Assembly (NCBI GenBank): GCA_025362765.1
Contig: JANYFI010000778.1
Span: forward strand, 1 to 5,823
DNA length: 5,823 bases
Source of the DNA: Ferruginibacter sp.
Lineage (GTDB): Bacteria > Bacteroidota > Bacteroidia > Chitinophagales > Chitinophagaceae
Direction of reading: 5' to 3'
Below, in pieces: positions 1 through 5,823 of this stretch (within the stretch, counting starts at the first letter, position 1; every line of letters starts with the position of its first letter). The notes below the pieces were generated by a model, which was given only the letters and a program-made list of their open reading frames with translations, was not told the DNA's origin and made no database searches. Made by a program: the position numbers and the translations under genes.

Positions 1-85
1 CTGCTTTTTTACCGGCTGTAAAACGGTTACTGGCATGCATAAAGGAAGCTACAAATGAACCTGCCGTAGAATTTTTTATTTTCAT
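1..85 (-). CDS. Possible N-terminal fragment of an unidentified gene, cut by the left edge
   Basis: Reading the minus strand from an ATG at 85, the frame stays open for 28 codons to the window edge (begins MKIKNSTAGSF, continues through SFMHASNRF to GKKA). It lies 85 bp beyond the stop of the response regulator and points the same way, so it could be the next gene of that region or a separate unit. No signal peptide, membrane helix or known motif is visible in the fragment. No Shine-Dalgarno or clear Bacteroidota promoter precedes it. An open frame of this length can occur by chance, so the call rests mainly on position and a reasonable start codon. I do not recognise the product. Confidence 0.35.
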   Translation of the reverse strand, partial: MKIKNSTAGSFVASFMHASNRFTAGKKA

Positions 86-141
86 GTTATTCGAGTATTT
101 ATTGAAATAATATCCGAAAGATCATGCATACTAAAATTGCA

Positions 142-166
142 ATCAATAACCCATTGGGTGATTTAT
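142..166. repeat. Imperfect 25-bp dyad beside the end of the response regulator gene
   Basis: The plus strand has an inverted repeat with 11-base arms around a central ATT (153-155). Nine of the 11 pairs match, and the core is ACCC/GGGT flanked by AAT/ATT. It begins about 5 bp past the stop codon of the minus-strand regulator and lies upstream of the possible gene at 85. As RNA on the minus strand it would form an interrupted hairpin with a 3-nt loop, followed after a few bases by a short T-run (CAATTTTAG), which would suit a weak terminator. As DNA it could be an operator for the gene to its left. The sequence does not decide between these. Confidence 0.4.
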
Positions 167-170
167 GAAA

Positions 171-818
171 TCAGGAAAGGCCTTGTTGAATAGCTTTGCT
201 TATTGCTTCGCTGCGGCTTGTAACGTGCAGTTTTTTGTAGATATGCTTTGCGTGGGTACGCACGGTTTCGTGGCTGATGAAAATTTTTTCTGCAATGCTG
301 ATATAGTTATTGCCTTCCACCATTAATTTCAGTAACTCTTTTTCTCTTGGTGTAAGATTGTAATCGTTGTTGTGCGGCGCAATAAGCAAAACATTTTTAT
401 TGCAAAAAAAGCCAAGTAATTTTTTTGCTACAAAAGCATTTATGGTAGCACCGCCCTTATATACTTCGGTAATGGCTTCCAGGTATTTAACCGGAGGGTC
501 GTTTTTTAAAATATAACCGGAGGCTCCGGCCATAAGGGCATGAAAAATTTTATCGCTGTCATTAAAAATGGTTTGTATCAACACTTTTATTTCAGGAAAT
601 GTGGTGGTAATTTTTTTTGTAATTTCTATTCCGCTAAGCCCAGGCATTTCTATGTCCATTAATATCACATCCGGCTGACTTCTTTTTATATCCAGCTCCC
701 ACTGGTTTCCACCTGCAAGCACGGCACAGCAATTGAAGCCGTCAGTTCCATTCAATATGGCCTCCAGCGCATCCCTGAATAATTTATTATCTTCAAATAT
801 GGCAACCTGTATTTCCAT
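171..818 (-). CDS. NarL/FixJ-type response regulator (receiver + LuxR HTH)
   Basis: This is a 215-residue DNA-binding response regulator, the normal length for the NarL/LuxR class. The receiver domain spans about residues 3-122. It has the acidic pocket E9/D10, phospho-acceptor D55 in ILMDIEMPG, the switch threonine T83 and K105 in GYILKND. After a linker of some 30 residues, the LuxR-type helix-turn-helix runs from about 153 to 212 (LTPREKELL, then SHETVRTHAKHIYKKL as recognition region). The start is an ATG with a weak AGAAG-like sequence just upstream. It lies 85 bp downstream of the 7TM histidine kinase on the same strand, and I see no Bacteroidota promoter in that gap, so the two are probably co-transcribed and act as a pair. 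The kinase would phosphorylate D55 and so promote dimerisation and DNA binding. The target genes cannot be deduced here. Confidence 0.95.
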   Translation of the reverse strand: MEIQVAIFEDNKLFRDALEAILNGTDGFNCCAVLAGGNQWELDIKRSQPDVILMDIEMPGLSGIEITKKITTTFPEIKVLIQTIFNDSDKIFHALMAGASGYILKNDPPVKYLEAITEVYKGGATINAFVAKKLLGFFCNKNVLLIAPHNNDYNLTPREKELLKLMVEGNNYISIAEKIFISHETVRTHAKHIYKKLHVTSRSEAISKAIQQGLS

Positions 819-903
819 ATAGCTTCTATTTAATTTTTACTGGGTATTTATTGTCTGATAAACTATAAATATACATGCTGCTAATAACAATAGATATACC
901 TCA

Positions 904-2217
904 TCAGGTGATTTTTATTTGCAGGGCAACTGTGCAGCCTGCGGCGTGCCCGGATTGTACCGTAAGCTTTGCGCCAATACCATCAGCCCGTTTTTGCATA
1001 TTCTCCAATCCATTGCCCCGCTTTACCATCAATACGTCAAAACCTTTGCCATTATCACCTACACTAATTTCCAGTTGATCGCCTGTTTCTTTTACCATCA
1101 GTTGCAGCATTGTGCCATCGCTATATTTTACTGCATTATTAATAGCTTCTTTCAAGAGTAAATAAATATTATGGCGGTTTTCTATTGGCAGATTAATTTG
1201 TTGTAACAAAGAAGAACAGCGTACCTGAACGTGCATATTTTTTGAACCAGCCATCATAAAAGCATACTCCTCCAGCTTTTCAAAAAGATTTTGTAAGCTT
1301 TCCCGGCGTGGATTTATAGACCATACGATATCATTGAGGCTGCTTATCATTTCTTGTATACTCTGCTGCATAACCAGCAAAGATTTGTTTAACTGCAGTG
1401 GCTCATGGGCCACAGACTGCGCCTGCGCCATATAGCTGTACATACTGATACCGCTTAAAGTAGCGCCAATATCGTCATGCAGCTCCTTGCTAATCTGGTT
1501 ACGGACTTTTTCAACAGCCAGCTGGCTTTTTAATTGTTGTGTAGCCAGCTCTTTTTCCTGGTCATTCCACCGCTTTAGGAGTGCTAGTTGAAAGAGAATA
1601 ATATCAATCAGCATACCCATCTTTATGACTGCTAATGGATATTTATCTAATAGCGTATCATTACTACCGGCATTGTATCTTATCGTAAGAATGACTGTAA
1701 CAATGATACAGAAAAATGTTATAAGCATGCTATAAATGATAAGCGATTTATATCCTTTTTCCTTATAGTTTAGAATTAAAACGAGTATGCAGAAAGGGCC
1801 ATTAATTAAATGACCTGCATAAAAGATAGCATTTGTTTGCCAACCCAAAAATAAAAAAACTACAAAAAGTAAGTAAAGTGATGGAATGATATAAAGTGTA
1901 GTAGAATAAACCTTCCTGACATAAGGATATTGCTCAACTGTATCACTAAAAATTTCTTTGAGAAAAAGGAGATATACAAAAACCATAGACAGGAAGAGGA
2001 GAAAATTTATATACAGGTAAATGGTAGAACTAAAAACAATACGTTCATCAATACCAAGAAATAAATTGGGAGAATTTAACAGAAAATAAATTCCGGTGAT
2101 TAGGTTAAGTAAAGTATAATACAGAACGTCTTTTTTTCCGGATATAAAATAAACCATCGCAAAAAAGGCGACCTGGAAAAACATAATGCCTTGAAAAAAA
2201 AAGTAAAATTTCTCCAT
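904..2217 (-). CDS. 7TM membrane sensor histidine kinase, HisKA_3 class
   Basis: This is a 437-residue inner-membrane kinase that should phosphorylate the adjacent NarL-type regulator. Seven hydrophobic stretches fill roughly residues 5-215, resembling a 7TMR-DISM-like membrane block. No periplasmic ligand-binding domain precedes them. A short coiled-coil linker (about 218-240) leads to the HisKA_3 dimerisation and phospho-acceptor helix, with H247 in KELHDDIGATLSG. The HATPase_c domain follows: N box KEAINNAVKYS (about 357-367), G1 box VGDNGKGF (386-393) and G2 box GNGLENMQKRA (402-412). All catalytic boxes look intact. I chose the ATG at 2217. A TTG at 2232 would add five residues and has an AGGAG 12 nt upstream, so it remains possible. 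With no sensor domain, the signal is probably sensed in or at the membrane. It is transcribed divergently from the PAS kinase. Confidence 0.93.
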   Translation of the reverse strand: MEKFYFFFQGIMFFQVAFFAMVYFISGKKDVLYYTLLNLITGIYFLLNSPNLFLGIDERIVFSSTIYLYINFLLFLSMVFVYLLFLKEIFSDTVEQYPYVRKVYSTTLYIIPSLYLLFVVFLFLGWQTNAIFYAGHLINGPFCILVLILNYKEKGYKSLIIYSMLITFFCIIVTVILTIRYNAGSNDTLLDKYPLAVIKMGMLIDIILFQLALLKRWNDQEKELATQQLKSQLAVEKVRNQISKELHDDIGATLSGISMYSYMAQAQSVAHEPLQLNKSLLVMQQSIQEMISSLNDIVWSINPRRESLQNLFEKLEEYAFMMAGSKNMHVQVRCSSLLQQINLPIENRHNIYLLLKEAINNAVKYSDGTMLQLMVKETGDQLEISVGDNGKGFDVLMVKRGNGLENMQKRADGIGAKLTVQSGHAAGCTVALQIKIT

Positions 2218-2576
2218 AAAAAAACATTTCAATGATTTTATATGCTCCTAAGTAAAGCTATGTTTTTTGGCTTAAAAAAACAGTATACCCAATTCAAGTT
2301 GTTATCTATGCTAATTACTTTATTCATGGGGAATCCTGCTATGAAGATCAGTATTTTTAATGGTAAGTTTGTTAGAGGCAGAAGTTTGTATTTTGCTTCC
2401 GTGGTTGGTAAACTCTTCAACCCCAAGGTTGGTGGGGTACCGCCCACTGCTGACTACTCTGCTGGCGTGCTCACCAGCCAGTGACATCCGGGCTATCGGA
2501 TTTGAAATGCGCCCTTGTATTAATTGTTTGTGTTAAAAAATAAGGATAGTTTACTTTTGTATAAATTATTCAACAC
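2218..2576. other. Divergent intergenic region with a GC-richer block and short inverted repeats
   Basis: These 359 bp separate the two divergent kinase genes. The left half (to about 2400) is AT-rich, as expected for this genome. Overlapping frames of about 70-80 codons are open on both strands, but their compositions look unlike real proteins and neither has recognisable motifs. From about 2421 to 2515 the sequence is clearly richer in G and C. It carries three short inverted repeats: GTGGG/CCCAC (2432-2436 and 2443-2447), GCTGG/CCAGC (2461-2465 and 2474-2478) and ATCCG/CGGAT (2486-2490 and 2497-2501). CACTG/CAGTG (2445-2449 and 2479-2483) could enclose the second one. This may be a dispersed repeat, a relic of a mobile element or a structured RNA. 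I see no convincing gene. Confidence 0.5.
2527..2559 (+). promoter_or_regulatory. Bacteroidota-type sigma-A promoter of the PAS kinase operon
   Basis: A TTTG at 2527-2530 is followed after 21 bp by TACTTTTG at 2552-2559. This exactly matches the known Bacteroidota housekeeping pattern (TTG or TTTG near -33, 19-21 bp, TAnnTTTG near -7). Transcription should begin a few bases after 2559, leaving a leader of only about 10-14 nt before the ATG at 2577. That leader has no Shine-Dalgarno sequence and is AT-rich (ATAAATTATTCAACAC), as is common in the phylum. The promoter should serve both the kinase and the regulator after it. Confidence 0.75.
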
Positions 2577-3845
2577 ATGCTCGCTCAAGAGTTGAAATCA
2601 GCAGCAGAAAAAATTAGATTCGACGCATTATTTGAGTATGCTTCCCTTGGTATATTGATTGTTAACAACCACGGTGAAATTATATTAGCCAATGCATTTT
2701 TGCTTACGCAATTTGGATATAGCAGCGCAGCCGAAATAGTAGGTAAGCCACTGGAAACGCTTATTCCCAAAAGATTTCATCATACCCATGTGCATGACAG
2801 AAATGATTACATGCAAAAGCCCGAGCGACGGCCGATGGGTATTGGTATGGATTTGTTTGCAGCAAGAAAAGATGGATCAGAATTTCCGGTGGAAGTAAGT
2901 TTAAATAATTATGAAACAAGCGGAGCTTCCTTTGTAATTGCTTTTGTGAGTGATATTACCAAACGAAAAGAAATTGAAAACGTTACCATCCGGCAAAAGG
3001 AACAACTGGCGCTCATCAACAAAAAAATAGAACAATTTAACAACGACCTGGAACGGGAAGTGGTATTACGCACCAGCCAGTTGCAGGAAACGTTGAGTGA
3101 GCTGCAGATTTCGAGGGAAGAATTAATGAATTCCCTTAGCAAGGAAAAGGAACTTGGCGACCTAAAAAGCAGGTTTGTATCAATGGCGTCACATGAATTT
3201 AGAACCCCACTCAGTACCATTCTGTCATCGGCCTCACTGGTATCAAAATATATAAAGGAAGATGAACAGGATAAAAGAGATAAACATATCAACCGTATTA
3301 AATCTGCTGTAAGTAACTTAACCGATATACTGAATGACTTTCTGTCCATCGGTAAAATTGAAGATGGAAAATTGACGGCGCATTTTGCTGAGTTCAATAT
3401 TAAAGATATCATTTGGTCGGTTTGCAATGAAATAGGTGGCATTGCAAAAGCGGGACAGCGCATTGTTTATGATCACAAGGGTGATGAGCTGGTGGTATTG
3501 GACCCTTCATTATTTCGGAACGTGTTGATTAACTTGCTATCCAACGCTATTAAATTTTCTCCGGAAAATGGAACCGTTGCAGTGAAAAGTGAATTGACCA
3601 GTACTCAAATAATGCTGGAAGTTAAAGATGGAGGAATCGGCATTTCCGAGGATGATAAAAAGCACCTGTTTGAACGTTTTTTCCGGGGCGCCAATGTAAC
3701 AAATATTCAGGGTACGGGATTAGGGCTGCATATTGTTGAAAAATATGTGGAATTAATGAACGGAAATATTGAATGCAAAAGTGAACTCGAAAAAGGTACG
3801 TCGTTTTTGATTTCTTTTGATATCCATGCGGCAGGTAAGCGATAA
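2577..3845 (+). CDS. Soluble PAS-domain sensor histidine kinase, FixL-like
   Basis: This is a 422-residue kinase with no membrane segments, so probably cytoplasmic. A single PAS domain occupies about residues 14-130 and ends in the usual DITKRKE. A charged coiled coil (about 131-195) links it to a HisKA domain with H206 in ASHEFRTPL. HATPase_c follows, with N box around N319/N323 (NLLSNAIKFS), G1 box DGGIGIS (351-357), F box FERFF (365-369) and G2 box GTGLGLHI (379-386). The PAS segment from P64 to S101 aligns without gaps to the FixL haem segment as I remember it. H71 falls on the proximal haem histidine and M91 on the FixL distal-pocket arginine. Haem binding is an inference, because related PAS domains of unknown ligand share the H-rich motif. 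The ATG at 2577 sits just after a strong promoter. The regulator gene starts 35 bp downstream and is the evident partner. Confidence 0.94.
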   Translation: MLAQELKSAAEKIRFDALFEYASLGILIVNNHGEIILANAFLLTQFGYSSAAEIVGKPLETLIPKRFHHTHVHDRNDYMQKPERRPMGIGMDLFAARKDGSEFPVEVSLNNYETSGASFVIAFVSDITKRKEIENVTIRQKEQLALINKKIEQFNNDLEREVVLRTSQLQETLSELQISREELMNSLSKEKELGDLKSRFVSMASHEFRTPLSTILSSASLVSKYIKEDEQDKRDKHINRIKSAVSNLTDILNDFLSIGKIEDGKLTAHFAEFNIKDIIWSVCNEIGGIAKAGQRIVYDHKGDELVVLDPSLFRNVLINLLSNAIKFSPENGTVAVKSELTSTQIMLEVKDGGIGISEDDKKHLFERFFRGANVTNIQGTGLGLHIVEKYVELMNGNIECKSELEKGTSFLISFDIHAAGKR

Positions 3846-3880
3846 CTAATTATCTTACAAATATTAAAATTGAGAATTGT

Positions 3881-4933
3881 ATGCGCAGAGTATTATTGAT
3901 TGAAGACAATGACGAGATAAGGGAAAATACTGCGGAAATTCTTGAGCTGGCCAGTTATAAAGTTGATACCGCCCCCAATGGAAAACTGGGTGTTGAAATG
4001 GCGCTCCAAAACATTCCCGATTTGATTATATGCGATATCATGATGCCGGTGCTGGATGGTTATGGCGTATTGCACTTATTACGTAAAAATGAAACGCTTA
4101 AAAATATTCCCTTCATTTTTTTGACTGCAAAATCCGAACGAGGCGACTTTAGAAAGGGAATGGAAATGGGAGCAGATGACTATATAACTAAGCCTTTCAG
4201 CGATATAGAATTAATGACAGCCATAGAAAGCAGGCTTAAAAAGGCGGCTTTATTACAAAAGAAATTTGACGTAGCCATCGCTGCCCAAACGGTAGAAGAA
4301 ACAGGCACGCTCAAGGCGCTGGAAGAGATGGTGGCTACAAGCCCCGTAAATTTTTATAAAAAGAAGAGGTTAATTTACGACGAAGGAAATCATCCCGTAA
4401 AGCTGTTTTACATTCAAAAAGGAAAAGTAAAAAGTTTTAAAACCAATGAAGATGGAAAGGAGTTAACAGTAGGACTTTTTGGGGAGGGGGATTATGTTGG
4501 TTATACAGCTATTTTGGAAGGAACTATTTATAAGGAAGCGGCAGAAGTAATTGAAGACGCGACGTTGGCTATTGTTGACAGGGAAGATTTTGAAAAGCTG
4601 TTGCGTGCCAACAAAGAAGCGGCCCGCTACTTTATTCAGCTATTGGCGCAAAGCGTTACTGACAGGGAAGAGCAACTCGTGGGCATCGCCTATAATTCGC
4701 TGCGCAAGCGGGTAGCTGAAGCATTGGTAATGTTACAGAAAAAATATACAAAAGATGAGCAGGGACATTTTTCCATGTATATTTCAAGGGAAGATTTGGC
4801 GCATATTGCCGGCACGGCAACAGAGTCTATCATTCGCACGCTGAGTGATTTTAAAAGCGAAAAATTGATTGATATTAAAGATGGCTCCATCATTATCCTG
4901 AATGAAAAGCGGCTGGCGGCACTGCTAAATTAA
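3881..4933 (+). CDS. Response regulator with CRP/FNR-type output (receiver + cNMP-binding fold + Crp HTH)
   Basis: This 350-residue fusion is a phosphorylation-controlled transcription factor. The receiver (about 1-120) has E8/D9 and D11-region acids, phospho-acceptor D52 in CDIMMP, switch T82 and K104 in YITKPF. A helical linker (about 120-152) leads to a cNMP-binding-type beta barrel (about 155-240), a long dimerisation helix (about 243-268) and a Crp-type winged helix (about 270-345). Its recognition helix is near TATESIIRTLSDF (312-324). The barrel lacks the canonical cAMP pocket: GYTAILEG stands where CRP has its G-E-L segment, and no matching arginine follows. The only cysteine is C51, inside the receiver, so an FNR iron-sulfur cluster is ruled out. 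Activity should therefore depend on phosphorylation, most likely by the PAS kinase 35 bp upstream. No promoter is visible in that gap, so the two form an operon. Confidence 0.95.
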   Translation: MRRVLLIEDNDEIRENTAEILELASYKVDTAPNGKLGVEMALQNIPDLIICDIMMPVLDGYGVLHLLRKNETLKNIPFIFLTAKSERGDFRKGMEMGADDYITKPFSDIELMTAIESRLKKAALLQKKFDVAIAAQTVEETGTLKALEEMVATSPVNFYKKKRLIYDEGNHPVKLFYIQKGKVKSFKTNEDGKELTVGLFGEGDYVGYTAILEGTIYKEAAEVIEDATLAIVDREDFEKLLRANKEAARYFIQLLAQSVTDREEQLVGIAYNSLRKRVAEALVMLQKKYTKDEQGHFSMYISREDLAHIAGTATESIIRTLSDFKSEKLIDIKDGSIIILNEKRLAALLN

Positions 4934-4949
4934 AATATGTACTTGCCCT

Positions 4950-5330
4950 TTATACAAGCGATAGCAGGTATTTATTAAACTGCGTTTTCAGGTGAGAAAA
5001 TTCCTTTTCCAGGTACGATATTTCATTGCGCAACTTTTCCTGCTTTTTACATGTTTTATAGTCCGGAAGTGTTTTTTGTATAAGCACCCCTTTCAGCGTT
5101 TTTTCCTGGTCTTTTATATCACGCTCTATGTCGTGTATATATTCATCTTTTAAAATAAATTCTGTTTGAAAGTGTTCAGCCTGCGCTATAAATGATTTAT
5201 CTGTTTCTTTGTCCACCACTTCGCTCAGTCTTGTTTTTAAAAAGCTGTTTTCCTGGATAAAAAAATCAAGCAAACGTTTCCACGTTACATTTTCATGCAC
5301 AAATTGCTCTGTTTTAGCTGACTCCGCCAT
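4950..5330 (-). CDS. Small coiled-coil protein of unknown function
   Basis: I do not recognise this 126-residue protein. It is strongly hydrophilic and rich in Lys, Glu and Gln, with no signal peptide or membrane helix, so probably cytosolic. Nearly the whole length looks helical. Heptad-like stretches are visible at about 15-45, 62-85 and 93-123, for example LRNEISYLEKEFSHLKTQF near the C-terminus, which suggests a two- or three-helix coiled-coil bundle. I chose the ATG at 5330. The frame is open upstream to a TTG at 5363, which would give 137 residues. It follows the TauE/SafE-like gene by about 40 bp on the same strand and may be co-transcribed with it. Its 3' end lies 16 bp from the convergent regulator gene. 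The codon usage resembles its neighbours, so it looks like a real resident gene. Confidence 0.75.
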   Translation of the reverse strand: MAESAKTEQFVHENVTWKRLLDFFIQENSFLKTRLSEVVDKETDKSFIAQAEHFQTEFILKDEYIHDIERDIKDQEKTLKGVLIQKTLPDYKTCKKQEKLRNEISYLEKEFSHLKTQFNKYLLSLV

Positions 5331-5370
5331 CGTTTGTTTTTTATATTCCAATGCGCTTAACAATTGATAT

Positions 5371-5823
5371 TCATTTTAGTTTCATAGTTGCGTTTTCCCC
5401 TGCAGGATAGCACGTTTGTACTGTATGCGTTTTGTCGTTTAAGGAAGGGCTCACATAAGGTATGCCCAATCCCATTCCCCTTAAAATCAACAGGCAGGCC
5501 ATCGTTGCCATTAATACAGGGTAAGCGCTTCTTATTTTTTTACGTACTTCAATGCTTATATAATTTCCAAAAAAAGATACGCTCCACATAACGGGTAAAG
5601 TACCCAGCCCGAAAGAAGCCATAAAAACGACACTTTTAAAAGGAGAGGCATACGCAATAGCTCCTGCAATGGCCATATAAATTAATCCACAAGGCAATAA
5701 CCCGTTTAACAGGCCAATCGCAAACAACGAAAAATTATTTTTTTTAAAAAACAGTCTGCCCAGCAAGCCCCGTACGCTGTAATTATACCGGGCAAATAAA
5801 GAATCGCTGCTTTTTGCAGTAAG
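5371..5823 (-). CDS. TauE/SafE-family (UreH-like, COG2836) membrane protein, C-terminal part
   Basis: The frame is open from the right edge to a TGA at 5371, giving the last 150 residues. The true start is outside the window. A TTG at 5766 is in frame but is not a credible start, because the reading continues upstream through SLFARYNYSVRGL. The signature NGLLPCGLIYMAIAGA, followed by SFGLGTLPVM, is typical of the UreH-like/DsbD_2 transmembrane family that includes proteins named sulfite exporter TauE/SafE. Three hydrophobic helices are visible: about 34-55, 63-85 and 101-120 of the fragment. The polar tail of about 25 residues contains one cysteine (QTCYP). In many Bacteroidota this family closes the ccoNOPGH cbb3-oxidase cluster and is thought to help with copper supply. 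Whether that cluster lies to the right cannot be seen here. Confidence 0.88.
   Translation of the reverse strand, partial: LTAKSSDSLFARYNYSVRGLLGRLFFKKNNFSLFAIGLLNGLLPCGLIYMAIAGAIAYASPFKSVVFMASFGLGTLPVMWSVSFFGNYISIEVRKKIRSAYPVLMATMACLLILRGMGLGIPYVSPSLNDKTHTVQTCYPAGENATMKLK

Noticed and set aside
875..1161. Short plus-strand frames opposite the end of the 7TM kinase gene
   Set aside because: Both are antisense to the well-supported HATPase_c domain and have no motifs.
2253..2260. TAGCTTTA (minus strand) as a -7 element for the 7TM kinase
   Set aside because: It misses the last consensus base and has no TTG 19-21 bp upstream, so a promoter for this gene is not called.
2242..2484. 80-codon plus-strand frame in the divergent intergenic region, and a 69-codon frame opposite it
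   Set aside because: Neither has a recognisable domain or good translation signals, and both cross the compositional boundary near 2420. They look like chance frames, perhaps within a repeat.
2909..3463. 184-codon open frame on the minus strand inside the PAS kinase gene
   Set aside because: It lies wholly antisense to a kinase with intact domains. Its Ser- and Leu-rich composition is what the reverse complement of such a gene gives, and no motif is present.
4942..4958. CTTG/CAAG inverted repeat at the convergent gene ends as a bidirectional terminator
   Set aside because: The stem is only 4 bp with a 9-nt loop and no adjoining T-run; too weak to call.
5371..5766. TTG at 5766 as the start of the TauE/SafE-like protein
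   Set aside because: The frame stays open to the window edge with family-like sequence, and a start here would remove the N-terminal helices. The gene is better read as truncated by the window.
1..5823. tRNA, rRNA, CRISPR array, transposase or phage genes
   Set aside because: No cloverleaf, rRNA-like stretch, regularly spaced direct repeat or transposase/integrase motif was seen on either strand.

Overview
The window looks like a Bacteroidota chromosome, most likely a Chitinophagaceae-type member of the Sphingobacteriia/Chitinophagia; the family level is inference. The evidence is an AT-rich genome with weak or absent Shine-Dalgarno sequences, a near-perfect Bacteroidota promoter (TTTG, 21 bp, TAnnTTTG) before the central kinase, a 7TM/HisKA_3 kinase paired with a NarL-type regulator, and a TauE/SafE-like membrane protein of the type often found at the end of Bacteroidota cbb3-oxidase clusters.

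Layout, left to right. (1) Positions 1-85 (minus) may hold the first 28 codons of an unidentified gene running off the left edge. (2) Positions 171-818 and 904-2217 (minus) encode a NarL/LuxR-type response regulator and, upstream of it, a seven-helix membrane histidine kinase of the HisKA_3 class. They form one two-component system. (3) Positions 2218-2576 are a 359-bp divergent intergenic region. It has no convincing gene, but its right half is a GC-richer block with three short inverted repeats, followed by a clear promoter. (4) Positions 2577-3845 and 3881-4933 (plus) encode a soluble PAS histidine kinase and a response regulator whose output is a whole CRP/FNR-type module (receiver, cNMP-binding fold, Crp helix-turn-helix). 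(5) Converging on these from the right (minus) are a short coiled-coil protein of unknown function (4950-5330) and the C-terminal 150 residues of a TauE/SafE (UreH-like, COG2836) membrane protein cut by the right edge.

How it may work together. Two complete two-component systems stand back to back around the intergenic region. The right-hand pair is the more interesting. The kinase PAS domain aligns without gaps to the haem-binding segment of FixL, with a histidine at the proximal haem-ligand position. The partner regulator is CRP/FNR-like but has no iron-sulfur cysteines and no recognisable cAMP pocket. Together with the TauE/SafE neighbour, this suggests a FixL/FixJ-like oxygen or redox relay in which FixJ and FixK functions are merged into one protein. 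This is a hypothesis from motif reading and context; the haem and the targets are not shown by the sequence.
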